Below are positions 16,481 to 24,529 of a stretch of DNA of 64,000 bases, one piece after another. The position numbers and the translations under genes were made by a program. The notes under the pieces were generated by a model. The model was not told the DNA's origin. It did no database searches and saw nothing but the letters and a program-made list of their open reading frames with translations. The DNA lies in contig NZ_CAJSLV010000103.1 in the NCBI RefSeq assembly GCF_907177275.1, forward strand, positions 62,001 through 126,000, in the 5' to 3' direction. Within the stretch, counting starts at the first letter, position 1. Each line of letters opens with the position of its first letter. Source of the stretch: Actinacidiphila cocklensis. Its GTDB lineage: Bacteria; Actinomycetota; Actinomycetes; Streptomycetales; Streptomycetaceae.

Positions 16481-17622
16481 GGCGTGCCCACCAGGAGTGC
16501 GGTGTTGGCCCCGCCGAAAGCCGTGGTCAGGCTGAGGGCGTACGCCGAGGTGGTGCGCGCCGCGCGGTCGAGGACCAGGCCGAGGCGGCAGTCCGGGTCG
16601 GGGCCGAGGTAGCCGGAGTTGACCGGGAGCCGGCCGGCGCGCAACGCCGCCATGCAGACGATGAGTTCGAGCAGCGCGCCGGCCTCCAGGGCCTGGCCGT
16701 GCACGGACTTCGTGGAGCTGACGGGTAAGGCCTCGGCGTCCTCGCCGAACACGCGGTGCAGCGCCGCGGATTCCGCCGCGTCGCCGGCCGGCGAGCCGGA
16801 CCCGTGGGCGTTGACGTAGCCGATGTCCTCGGGCCGCAGGTTCGCGCGGGCCAGCGCGTCGTCCATCGCGCGGGCCAGGCCGGCGCCGTCGGGCCGCGGC
16901 CTGCACACGTGGTGGGCGTCGCCGGCCCGCCCCCACCCGGACAGCCGGGCCAGCGGCGTGGCCCGCCGCCGCCGGGCGGCGGCGGCCGACTCGACCACCA
17001 CCGCCACCACGGCGTCGCCCAGCAGAAGCCCGCCGCGCCCGGCACTGAAGGGGCGTACCCGACCGTCGCGGGCGAGTGCCCCGCCCGCGTCGAAGACGGC
17101 GAACTGGTCGGCCTCGACCAGATATCCGGCCGCCACCACGATCCGCTCCGCCCGCCCCCGGGCGACCAGCGCGGCCGCGTCGGCCACTGCGGTGCTCGAC
17201 GCCACGCAGGCCGAGGTGTACGCGCGCGCCGCGCCGGACAGCCCGGCGCGGCGGGCGACGGCGCCGGCGAACGTGTCGGCACCGTGGCCGGCGCGCTCGT
17301 CCCCGGGCACCCGCGGCAGCGCGGGATCGCCGTGCACCGCCAGGTGCAGCGGGCAGCCGCCGCGCTGCGCGGCGCTCAGGCCCGCCTCGTCGCAGGCGTG
17401 GTCGATGATCCGGGCCAACTCGTCGGCCAGCACCGGGTTTCCGGGGCGCGCGGCGGCATGGACGGTCCGCCGCCCGGTGACGCCGAAGCGCTCCACGGGC
17501 GCGAAGCCGGGCCTGCCGTCGAGGGCGGCGCCGAGCACAGGACCGACCCCGTCCCCGAAGGCGCTGAGCACCTCGGCCCCGGTGACGACGACATCCTCAG
17601 GGCCTCGCCGTACCCCGGCCAT
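16477..17622 (-). CDS. Beta-ketoacyl synthase (divergent, aryl-polyene-like)
   Basis: A 381-residue ketosynthase. Cys is in YTSACVASSTAVADAA near residue 152, the first His in YVNAHGSGSPAGD near residue 285, and the second in TKSVHGQALEAGALL near residue 320, so the triad is kept though the surroundings are unlike FabF. It ends with TTAFGGANTALLVG. The chosen ATG at 17622 is preceded by a GGGGGAGGGGG ribosome site; an upstream extension is just Arg/Gly-rich. It overlaps the truncated KS-like gene by 4 nt, suggesting the two products form a heterodimer. Possible roles are elongation of an aryl-primed chain on the two ACPs encoded just upstream. Confidence 0.85.
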   Translation of the reverse strand: MAGVRRGPEDVVVTGAEVLSAFGDGVGPVLGAALDGRPGFAPVERFGVTGRRTVHAAARPGNPVLADELARIIDHACDEAGLSAAQRGGCPLHLAVHGDPALPRVPGDERAGHGADTFAGAVARRAGLSGAARAYTSACVASSTAVADAAALVARGRAERIVVAAGYLVEADQFAVFDAGGALARDGRVRPFSAGRGGLLLGDAVVAVVVESAAAARRRRATPLARLSGWGRAGDAHHVCRPRPDGAGLARAMDDALARANLRPEDIGYVNAHGSGSPAGDAAESAALHRVFGEDAEALPVSSTKSVHGQALEAGALLELIVCMAALRAGRLPVNSGYLGPDPDCRLGLVLDRAARTTSAYALSLTTAFGGANTALLVGTP

Positions 17623-17656
17623 CGCGCTCACCCCCTCCCCCGCCCGCCGACGGCCC

Positions 17657-18013
17657 TCACACCGACCGCCCGCCCCCGGCGCCGCCGGGCTCCAACGCAC
17701 CCGGCCCGGAGCGGAGTTCGGCCAGCACCTGGAGCGCGGTGGACACCGTCGTCATCCGGGACATCGCCTCGTCGTCCACGCTGTCGCCGTAGCGCTGCTC
17801 GATCTGGTGGACCAGCCACGCCAGTTCCATCGAGTCGATGCCCTCGGGCACCTCCTCGGGCGGCCGGTCGCCGAAAGCGGCGAGGATCGCCACGATCTCC
17901 TCCCGACCGGGACCGGGACCGGAGCCGGAGCCGGGACCGGAGCCGCCGGGACCAGGACCTGCACCTGGACCGGGCGCGGCGGGCGCCGAACCGCCCGCAG
18001 GCACGTCGCTCAC
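17657..18013 (-). CDS. Acyl carrier protein with Pro/Gly-rich N-terminus
   Basis: A 118-residue carrier protein. The attachment site is the Ser in EGIDSMELAWLVHQIEQRYG near residue 63, followed by a standard acidic helix and MSRMTTVSTALQVLAEL. The first 35 residues are a Pro/Gly/Ser/Ala linker with no counterpart in ordinary ACPs, and the last 15 are also Gly-rich. This looks like a tethering or docking extension. GTG start at 18013 overlaps the stop of the second ACP (GTGA). The DSM motif is commoner in aryl-polyene and other dissociated systems than in minimal type II PKS ACPs. Confidence 0.85.
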   Translation of the reverse strand: MSDVPAGGSAPAAPGPGAGPGPGGSGPGSGSGPGPGREEIVAILAAFGDRPPEEVPEGIDSMELAWLVHQIEQRYGDSVDDEAMSRMTTVSTALQVLAELRSGPGALEPGGAGGGRSV

Positions 18014-18285
18014 TGGCCCGCGCCCGCAGCGGGCATCGCCGCGATCCGCGCGGCCAGCGCCGCCCCGAACTCGCCGACGGTCATCGTGCCGAGGAGCTCC
18101 GCCTCGTCCTCCTCGAACATCACGCCGAAGCGCTCCTCGACCCTGATCCCCAGTTCCGCCAGCGAGAGCGACTCCAGGTCGACGCCGGCGGGGCCGAGCG
18201 GGGTGTCGTCGTCGACACCGGCGACGCTGTAGTTCATCTCGGTCAGCGAGGTGAGCACAAACGCTCGGATCTCCTCAGTGGACAT
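18010..18285 (-). CDS. Acyl carrier protein
   Basis: A 91-residue carrier protein with the attachment Ser in GVDLESLSLAELGIRVEERFG near residue 40. The order is E-S-L where most ACPs have D-S-L. The downstream MTVGEFGAALAARI is the usual helix IV. It overlaps the 3' end of the ligase gene by 11 nt and the start of the next ACP by 4 nt. Tight coupling to the ligase suggests that this ACP, or its neighbour, receives the acyl adenylate. Two tandem ACP genes may separate starter loading from elongation. Confidence 0.87.
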   Translation of the reverse strand: MSTEEIRAFVLTSLTEMNYSVAGVDDDTPLGPAGVDLESLSLAELGIRVEERFGVMFEEDEAELLGTMTVGEFGAALAARIAAMPAAGAGQ

Positions 18286-19750
18286 CGCGCGGATTCCCTT
18301 CCCTGGTGGCCTGTTGCCGGTCGGACGGACGGTGCGGATCGCGGGCGGCGGCCCGCAGGGCGGACTGGTCGCGCAGCAGCTTCCCGGTGGCGGTGCGCGG
18401 CAGCCGGTCGACGAAGTGCAGCAGCCGGGGCCGCTTGTAGGCGGCGAGCCGTTCGGCGAGCCCCGCCTCGACGGCGGGGCCGGTGCCGGCCTCGCGCAGG
18501 ACCGCGTACGCCTCGATCGACGTGCCGAAGACGACGACCGCGTCGGCGACCTGCGGCAGCGCGGCGAGCGTGTGCTCGACCTCGGTGAGGTCGACCTTGA
18601 GCCCGCCCACCGAGACCTGCGAGTCGAGCCGGCCCAGCACCCGGACCCGGCCGGTGTCGGGGTCGACGGTGCCGCCGTCCCTGGTGTGCAGCCAGCCGCC
18701 GGACCAGCGCGACGCGTCACGGGTGCCGAGGTAGGGCGACTGCTCGGTGGCGACCAGCAGCTCGCCGCGGGACTCCCTGACGGTGATGCCGGGCGCCGGG
18801 GTCACCTCCGGGCGGTGCTCGCCGAAGAGGTCGGTGGCGATGACGCCGACCTCGGTCATCCCGTACATGCTGCCGAGCCGGATGCCGTAGCGGTCCACGA
18901 AGGCGTCGTGCACCTGCGCCCTGACCAGTTCACCGCCGGTGGTCATGCCGGTGAGCTGGGGCAGCGGGGGCGGGTTGGCGACCCAGCTGAGCAGTTCGAT
19001 GTGGAAGGGCACGCCGAGCAGCGTGGTCGGCTGCGGCCCGGCGGCCACCGTGGCGAGGATCCCCTCGCCGGTCATCCGCGCGGGGAAGGCGAGTTGCACC
19101 CCGGCGTGCAGGCTGTGCAGCAGGCCGCCGACCAGGCCCAGGACGTGCACCATGGACGCCATCGACACGATGCGCTCGCCGGCCCGCGGCACCCCGTCCA
19201 TCCGCGCGTACCTGCCGATCTCGGCGATCAGGTCGGCCGCGGTGCGCCCGATGATCTTCGAGGGTCCCGTGGAGCCCGAGCTGAGCTGGACCAGGGCGTG
19301 CGGGGTCCGGGCCGGGCTGCCGGGGCGGGCGCGGGCGGTGTCGCGCTGGGCGTAGAAGCCGCGGGCGGGACCGCCGCCGACCGGTTCCGCCGACACGACG
19401 ACCTGGCTCTCCAGCCGGCCCAGCGCCCGTTCGGTCTCGAACGGGGTGAGCCGGTGGTCGAGTAACGCGACCTGCGCCCCGATCCGCCAGCCCGCCAGCA
19501 GGTTGGAGACCAGCGCGGGCGAGGGGGCCAGGCACAGCGCGGCCGTGCCGCCGGCGCGCAGGCCCGCCGCGATGAGCGCGGCCTGCCGCTCCGCGACCAG
19601 GCGGCGCAGCCCGTCCCTGCTGACCGGTGCGTCGAAGACGAGGCAGACATCGGCGCCGGGGCCGGCGAGCAACACGTCGTCCACCCATGAGGAGTCGGGC
19701 GGCGAGGGCGCCGGGCCGCTCTTCTGCTGGTTTGTCGATGCAGCCTTCAT
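18275..19750 (-). CDS. AMP-dependent acyl/aryl-ACP ligase
   Basis: A 491-residue ANL-superfamily ligase with intact core motifs: P-loop QLSSGSTGPSKIIGRT near residue 165, YGMTEVGVIATD near residue 300, the A7-like GGWLHTRDGG, the hinge GRLDSQVSVGGLKVD and A10 LPRTATGKLLRD with its catalytic Lys. It probably activates a carboxylic acid, perhaps an aryl acid as in aryl-polyene systems, and loads it onto one of the two adjacent ACPs. I chose ATG 19750 (GGAAAGAGG upstream). An ATG at 19828 is in frame but lies in AT-richer sequence without a ribosome site. This is the promoter-proximal gene of the long minus-strand operon. Confidence 0.87.
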   Translation of the reverse strand: MKAASTNQQKSGPAPSPPDSSWVDDVLLAGPGADVCLVFDAPVSRDGLRRLVAERQAALIAAGLRAGGTAALCLAPSPALVSNLLAGWRIGAQVALLDHRLTPFETERALGRLESQVVVSAEPVGGGPARGFYAQRDTARARPGSPARTPHALVQLSSGSTGPSKIIGRTAADLIAEIGRYARMDGVPRAGERIVSMASMVHVLGLVGGLLHSLHAGVQLAFPARMTGEGILATVAAGPQPTTLLGVPFHIELLSWVANPPPLPQLTGMTTGGELVRAQVHDAFVDRYGIRLGSMYGMTEVGVIATDLFGEHRPEVTPAPGITVRESRGELLVATEQSPYLGTRDASRWSGGWLHTRDGGTVDPDTGRVRVLGRLDSQVSVGGLKVDLTEVEHTLAALPQVADAVVVFGTSIEAYAVLREAGTGPAVEAGLAERLAAYKRPRLLHFVDRLPRTATGKLLRDQSALRAAARDPHRPSDRQQATREGNPRDVH

Positions 19751-19913
19751 GAAGGGCCAGAACCTCTTTCCCGACGCGACCAAAAGAGCGACCGAATTCT
19801 CACGCCGAACTTTCAACTCTGAATTCATCGCTGTCAAGACCCCGCCTGACGGGCACAACTTCCCAATAATCTCTGGCGTATCAATGAGTCACACAGGGCA
19901 CAAATTCCCCGCA

Positions 19914-19942
19914 TTGACGAGGGCAACACCCTTCGCTAGCAT
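19914..19942 (+). promoter_or_regulatory. Vegetative-type promoter for the 20.3-25.5 kb operon
   Basis: TTGACG, a 17-bp spacer and TAGCAT match the principal sigma factor (HrdB) pattern well. Transcription would start near 19950, leaving a leader of about 400 nt before the methyltransferase start. Confidence 0.65.
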
Positions 19943-20018
19943 GGCGCCAATTGGCCAACTGCCGTGATCCGGCAGAGAGTTGCCAGCCCAGCACGCCTGT
20001 ACCACTCGTAGGTGATCT

Positions 20019-20053
20019 CCTAGCCACCCCTCACGGCTAGGCGGTCCTTTTTC
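20019..20053 (+). terminator. Terminator-like hairpin in the leader (possible attenuator)
   Basis: CCTAGCC (20019-20025) and GGCTAGG (20035-20041) form a perfect 7-bp stem with a 9-nt loop, followed by CGGTCCTTTTTCCC. It lies downstream of the plus-strand promoter and upstream of the first gene, with no plus-strand gene before it to terminate. It could attenuate the leader transcript or protect the region from read-through. Confidence 0.55.
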
Positions 20054-20125
20054 CCTCGCGTACACCCCCCACGGCCTGCTCTTCGCGCCCTCCTGCGCGC
20101 TTCCCACGTACCGCTCGGCGTACCT

Positions 20126-20204
20126 GCTCACGCACACGCTCATGCACGCGTTCACGCACACGTTCACGTATCACGTACTTGTTCACGCACTCCGTCATGC
20201 ACTC
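20126..20204. repeat. Cluster of six 12-bp direct repeats upstream of the methyltransferase
   Basis: Four tandem units of the form GYTCACGCACAC start at 20126, 20138, 20150 and 20162 (later copies diverge). After 7 nt two more follow at 20181 and 20193. Spacing near one helical turn places the copies on nearly the same DNA face. Repeated short direct elements are what SARP-type regulators bind, and a SARP gene lies at 25.5 kb. Binding is inference. Confidence 0.6.
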
Positions 20205-20352
20205 ACCCCCGACCTCCGGGGGTGCAACATTTACCCTTCGCATGCCCTTGTGGACGAGACCAATTCACGGATCTCACCGGTCCGAGCCGACAGCTCTATT
20301 CGTGCTGCCTTCGTATTCCGCATTCCTGCCAGCATTCGAGGATTGGCCATCA

Positions 20353-21561
20353 GTGGAACCTGGGACCGGCGCCGGCCTGAACACGGCCGTGGAGCGCTAC
20401 TACGACATCACTCTTGATCTGTACGAGGACCTGTGGGGTGAACACGTCCACCACGGTTTCTGGGACCCGGGAGAGGTGCCCGGTGTCACTGGCGCCGACC
20501 GCCACGCGGCCACCGACCGGCTGGTCCGCGAGCTGGTCGACTTCGCCCGCGTCCCCGCGGGTTCGAGGGTCTTGGACGTCGGCTGCGGCATCGGCGGCCC
20601 CGCACTGCATCTGGCAGGGGCGATGGGCTGCACCGTCGAGGGCGTCACGCTCAGCGCCCGGCAGGCGGCGAGGGCCAACGAGAAGGCGCAGGCCGCCGGG
20701 GTCGCCGGCCGCGCCCGCTTCCACCAGCTGGACGCCCTGTCCACCGGGTTCCCCGACGCGTCCTTCGACGTGGTCTGGGCGCTGGAGAGCCTGATGCACC
20801 TCCCCGACCGGCCGGCCTTCTTCGCCGAGGCGATGCGCCTGCTGCGGCCCGGCGGCACCCTGGCGGTCGCCACCTGGTCGGTGCGCGAGGGCGAGCTGGA
20901 CGACGCCGAGCAGGACCTCGTACGGCAGATACTCCAGCACCAGGTGATGCCCGACTTCTCCTCCCTGGAGGAGCACGAGCGGCAGGCCGCCGCGGCCGGC
21001 TTCGCCGACGTCGCCTCGGTGGACTGGAGTTCGGCCGTCGCCAACTCCTGGGACCCGTCCTTCGCGCAGATCAGGCGGTTCGAGCAGGGCAGGACCGTGA
21101 TGCGGCAACTGGCCCGCGAGCGCGGGGTGGACGTGCTGGGCTTCTTCCACGCGGGGCCGCTGATGAAGAAGGGCTTCGACACCGGCGTCGTCACCTACGG
21201 GGCGGTCCGCGCCACCAGGCCCGAGCCCGGCGACGCGGCGGCGGCCGCGCTGATCCGCCCGGTCGCCGACCTGCTGCGGGGCATCGTCGGCGAGGACGGC
21301 GCCTGGCTCGACTCCGTCGTCCCCGGCACCAGGATCGACGGCGACCTGCTGGTCGAGAGCCACGAACTGGCCGCGTGGAGCCTGGCGTTGCGCGACCGCT
21401 ACGGTGACGGCGTCGACCTGGCGGCGTACGTCTCGGGCCTGGAGATCGACGAGATCGTCGAGCTGACCGTCGCCGACGTGGCCGGCTACGTCGCCGCCCA
21501 CCGCAGCGACGACGCGGGCGGCTCCCGCGACAGCGGGCCGGCGCCCGCCGACGGCCGCTGA
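20353..21561 (+). CDS. SAM-dependent class I methyltransferase
   Basis: A methyltransferase of about 402 residues. The SAM-binding GxGxG is in SRVLDVGCGIGGPALHLA near residue 75, and LRPGGTLAVATW marks the later strand. The N-terminal YYDITLDLYEDLWGEHVHHG resembles small-molecule C- and O-methyltransferases of natural-product clusters. The last 120 residues go beyond the core fold. GTG 20353 is my start (GAGG 11 nt before); the frame is open further upstream across AT-richer non-coding-looking DNA. It overlaps the glycosyltransferase start by one base (TGATG). Methylation of the sugar or of the aglycone are both possible. Confidence 0.82.
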   Translation: MEPGTGAGLNTAVERYYDITLDLYEDLWGEHVHHGFWDPGEVPGVTGADRHAATDRLVRELVDFARVPAGSRVLDVGCGIGGPALHLAGAMGCTVEGVTLSARQAARANEKAQAAGVAGRARFHQLDALSTGFPDASFDVVWALESLMHLPDRPAFFAEAMRLLRPGGTLAVATWSVREGELDDAEQDLVRQILQHQVMPDFSSLEEHERQAAAAGFADVASVDWSSAVANSWDPSFAQIRRFEQGRTVMRQLARERGVDVLGFFHAGPLMKKGFDTGVVTYGAVRATRPEPGDAAAAALIRPVADLLRGIVGEDGAWLDSVVPGTRIDGDLLVESHELAAWSLALRDRYGDGVDLAAYVSGLEIDEIVELTVADVAGYVAAHRSDDAGGSRDSGPAPADGR

Positions 21562-22742
21562 TGGGCCGCTACCTGTTCGTCTCGCTGCCGCTGACCGGCC
21601 ACGTGCACCCGATGGCCGCGGTGTCCGCGGCGCTGGTCGCGCGCGGGCACGAGGTGCTGTGGGCCGGCTCCGAGTCCTTCCTGCGGCCGGTGCTCGGCCC
21701 GGACGCCGCGATCGCCCCGATCCCGCTGCGCGCGCACCGCGGCCAGGCCGACCGGGGCATGGCGGCGGCCAGGTCGCGCTGGGAGGGCTACGTCGTCCCG
21801 CACGCGAAGGCCACCCTGCCCGGCATCGAGCGGGCGGTGGCCGCCTTCCGGCCCGACGTCCTCGCGGTGGACCAGCACGCCGTGGCCGGCGCGATCGCCG
21901 CGCACCGCGCCGGGCTGCCCTGGGCGAGCCTGGCGCCGACCACGATGGAGCTGACCCGGCCCTACCGGGCGCTGCCGAAGGTCGAGGCGTGGATACAGCG
22001 GCAGATGGCGGCGGCCTGGACCGCGGCCGGTATGGCCGGTGCGCCGCCGCACGACCTGCGCTTCTCCCCGCACCTGCTGATCGCCTTCACCGGCAGCGCC
22101 CTGAACGGCCCGCTGGACTGGCCGGACAACGCCGTCCTGGTCGGCCCCGCGCTGGCCCGGCGCGCGCCCGACACCGCCTTCCCGTGGGACTGGCTGGACC
22201 CGGGGCGCCGCCATGTCCTGGTCACCGTGGGCACGTTGTCGATGGACCTGGCGCAGGACTTCCACGCCCGGGTGGTCGAGGCGCTGCGCCCGCTGGGCCG
22301 CGACGTCCAGGCGATCGTGGTGGCACCGGACGGTACGGTCCCCGACGCGCCGCAGGGCGACGTCCTGGTCCGCTCCCGGGCTCCGGTGCTCGACCTGATG
22401 CCCCGTCTGGACGCGGTCGTCAGCCACGGCGGCCTGAACACCGTGTGCGAGGCGCTCGCCCACGGGGTGCCGCTGGTCGTCGCACCGATCAAGGGCGACC
22501 AGCCCATCAACGCCGCCCGGGTCGCCGCGACCGGCGCCGGGCGCCGGGTCAGGTTCGCCGGCGTCCGTCCCGAGCAGCTGCGCGCGGACCTGCTGGCCGT
22601 ACTCGACGACCCCGCCTACCGCGCCGCCGCACGGCGCGTACGCGACTCCTTCGCCGCCGCGGGCGGCGCGGCGGCCGCGGCCCGGCACCTCGAAGGAATG
22701 CTCGAAGCAGGCTCGACGGATGGGGAGCGCATACCGGCATGA
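21561..22742 (+). CDS. Macrolide-type glycosyltransferase (GT1)
   Basis: A 393-residue GT-B fold enzyme. The N-terminus LPLTGHVHPMAAVSAALVARGHEV gives the acceptor-site His in TGHVHP. The C-terminal donor motif is visible as VVSHGGLNTVCEALAHGVPLV (start and end parts of the signature) plus GDQPINA near residue 315. It transfers a sugar from a nucleotide donor to a hydroxyl of the natural product. Together with the UDP-glucuronate decarboxylase-like gene at 24.5 kb, a UDP-pentose such as UDP-xylose is a candidate donor. Coupled to the methyltransferase before it and the exporter permease after it (ATGA). Confidence 0.88.
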   Translation: MGRYLFVSLPLTGHVHPMAAVSAALVARGHEVLWAGSESFLRPVLGPDAAIAPIPLRAHRGQADRGMAAARSRWEGYVVPHAKATLPGIERAVAAFRPDVLAVDQHAVAGAIAAHRAGLPWASLAPTTMELTRPYRALPKVEAWIQRQMAAAWTAAGMAGAPPHDLRFSPHLLIAFTGSALNGPLDWPDNAVLVGPALARRAPDTAFPWDWLDPGRRHVLVTVGTLSMDLAQDFHARVVEALRPLGRDVQAIVVAPDGTVPDAPQGDVLVRSRAPVLDLMPRLDAVVSHGGLNTVCEALAHGVPLVVAPIKGDQPINAARVAATGAGRRVRFAGVRPEQLRADLLAVLDDPAYRAAARRVRDSFAAAGGAAAAARHLEGMLEAGSTDGERIPA

Positions 22743-23503
22743 AGACACTCCGTGACACCTGGCTGGTCTTCCGGCGGCACGTGCTGCTGCTGACCAGGTC
22801 GCCGCTGTCGATCCTGCTGGGCGTGGCCCAGCCGGTGGTCTACATGGCGCTGTTCGCGCCGCTGCTGAAGCCCGCGCTGTCCTCCATGGGCGCCGACTCG
22901 ATGACCGACGCCTACCGCATCTACGTACCCGGCATGCTCGTCGCCCTGGCGCTCGGCGGCGGGCTCTACGTCGGTTTCGGCCTGCTCGGCGAGCTGGCCT
23001 CCGGGGTCATCGAGCGGGCCAGGGTGACCCCGGTCAGCCGGGCGGCGCTGCTGCTCGGGCGGGCGCTGCGGGACGTGGTCGTCCTCGTCGTCCAGGCGGT
23101 GATCATCGTCGTCCTGGCCATGCCGCTCGGCCTGTTCGTGCACGTGACGGACCTGCTGCTGGCGTACGCGCTGCTGGCGCTGATCACCCTGAGCAGCTCG
23201 GCGATCAGCTACGGGATCGCGCTGAAGGTCAGCGACCCCAACGCGCTCGGCCAGGTGGTCAACAACATCGCCCAGCCGCTGATGCTGCTGTCGGGGACGC
23301 TGCTGCCGCTGGCACTCGCCCCGCTGTGGCTGCGCCGGATCTCGGACTGGAACCCCTTCAGCCGGGCGGTCGTCGGCATGCGCGCACTGTTCGCCGGGCA
23401 CGCGGGCGACGCCTCGGTCTGGCAGAGCCTGGCGCTGATGGCCGGTGTCGCGCTGCTGGCACTCGCGTGGTCGGCCCGGCTGTTCGCCCGCTCGGTGCGC
23501 TGA
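22739..23503 (+). CDS. ABC-2 type exporter permease
   Basis: A 254-residue membrane protein with six predicted hydrophobic segments, among them SILLGVAQPVVYMALFAPLL, AVIIVVLAMPLGLFV, LLLAYALLALITLSS and the C-terminal LALMAGVALLALAWSARL. The signature region GLLGELASGVIERARVTPVS is typical of DrrB-like drug-resistance permeases. It pairs with the ATPase encoded just downstream and probably exports the glycosylated product and gives self-resistance. ATG at 22739 overlaps the glycosyltransferase stop by 4 nt. Confidence 0.9.
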   Translation: MKTLRDTWLVFRRHVLLLTRSPLSILLGVAQPVVYMALFAPLLKPALSSMGADSMTDAYRIYVPGMLVALALGGGLYVGFGLLGELASGVIERARVTPVSRAALLLGRALRDVVVLVVQAVIIVVLAMPLGLFVHVTDLLLAYALLALITLSSSAISYGIALKVSDPNALGQVVNNIAQPLMLLSGTLLPLALAPLWLRRISDWNPFSRAVVGMRALFAGHAGDASVWQSLALMAGVALLALAWSARLFARSVR

Positions 23504-23537
23504 CCGCGCCCGATCCCGACACGACAAGGAGGCCTCG

Positions 23538-24494
23538 ATGATCGAGACCAGGGGACTGCGGAAGTCCTTCCGCACCGGGCGCCGCCGCAAGGCCACGACC
23601 GTGGAGGCGGTGGCGGGCCTGGACCTGACGGTGGGCGAGGGCGAGATCTTCGGCTTCCTCGGCCCGAACGGCGCCGGGAAGACGACGACGCTGCGGATGC
23701 TCGCCACCCTGCTGCCGCCCGACGGTGGCGAGGCGGTCGTCGCCGGCGCCGACCTGCGCACCGCCCAGGCGGCGGTGCGCCGCAGCATCGGCTACGTCGC
23801 CCAGGGCGGCGGCACCTGGGACGACGTGACGGCCCGCGAGGAACTGGTCCTGCAGGCCAGGATGTACGGCATCGGCAGGGCCGAGGCGCACAGCAGGGCC
23901 GAGGCGGCGCTGGACGCCTTCGACCTGACCGCGTACGCCGACCGCCACTGCCGTACGTACTCCGGCGGGCAGCGGCGGCGGGTGGACATCGCGCTGGGGG
24001 TGATCCACCGGCCGAAGGTGCTCTTCCTCGACGAGCCGACCTCGGGCCTGGACCCGCAGAGCCGCGCGCACATGTGGGACGAGATCCGCCGGCTGCGCAC
24101 CGGCGGCATGACCGTCTTCCTGACGACGCACTACCTGGACGAGGCGGACGCCCTGTGCGACCGGATCGCCATCATCGACGGCGGCGGGATCGTGGCCGAC
24201 GGCACCCCGGCCGAGCTGAAGCGCGGGATCGACGGCGAGGTGGTCACCGTGGAGGTCGCCGAGCACGCGGCGAAGGCGGCCGAGGTGCTGGCCCAGCAGG
24301 ACTGCGTACGGTCCGCCGAGCTGCGCGACGAGGGGGACCTGCGGCTGTCGGTGGACGCGGGCGAGACCGCGATGCCCCGGATCATGCGGGCGCTGGCCGA
24401 CGTCGGCGTCGAGCTGACCACCATCGAGCTGCACCGCCCGACGCTGGACGACGTGTTCCTGGCCAGGACCGGCCGCTCGCTGCGGGAGTCCTGA
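23538..24494 (+). CDS. ABC exporter ATPase (DrrA-like)
   Basis: A 318-residue ATP-binding subunit. Walker A is GPNGAGKTTT near residue 42, the signature is YSGGQRRRVDIALG near residue 140, Walker B is VLFLDEPTSGLDPQ, and the switch His is in LTTHYLDEAD. The C-terminal 80 residues contain the DrrA-type extension (ELHRPTLDDVFLARTG). AAGGAGG precedes the ATG. Works with the upstream permease. The DrrAB pair is the standard exporter for glycosylated polyketides such as anthracyclines. Confidence 0.93.
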   Translation: MIETRGLRKSFRTGRRRKATTVEAVAGLDLTVGEGEIFGFLGPNGAGKTTTLRMLATLLPPDGGEAVVAGADLRTAQAAVRRSIGYVAQGGGTWDDVTAREELVLQARMYGIGRAEAHSRAEAALDAFDLTAYADRHCRTYSGGQRRRVDIALGVIHRPKVLFLDEPTSGLDPQSRAHMWDEIRRLRTGGMTVFLTTHYLDEADALCDRIAIIDGGGIVADGTPAELKRGIDGEVVTVEVAEHAAKAAEVLAQQDCVRSAELRDEGDLRLSVDAGETAMPRIMRALADVGVELTTIELHRPTLDDVFLARTGRSLRES

Positions 24495-24529
24495 CCATGG
24501 CACGCGGTGCGACGACGAAGGAGACGGAT

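Larger units (their letters stand above)
19751..20352. other. Divergent intergenic control region
   Basis: About 600 bp, clearly less GC-rich than the genes around it, between the leftward biosynthetic operon and the rightward methyltransferase-glycosyltransferase-exporter operon. It holds a good plus-strand promoter, a terminator-like hairpin and a cluster of 12-bp repeats, listed separately. On the minus strand a TTGACA box at 19837-19832 could serve the ligase operon, but I see no good -10 at the right distance. I see no convincing gene here; short frames over the 12-bp repeats reflect the repeat. Confidence 0.7.

Noticed and set aside
19750..19828. Longer N-terminus for the ligase starting at ATG 19828
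   Set aside because: No ribosome site there, AT-rich composition and no conserved sequence in the added 26 residues; ATG 19750 has GGAAAGAGG upstream.
20126..20204. Possible CRISPR array
   Set aside because: Units are 12 bp and head to tail with no spacers and no cas genes nearby.
20037..20243. A short minus-strand frame rich in Arg, Val and Glu
   Set aside because: It is produced by the 12-bp repeat array, has no ribosome site, and lies in a control region.
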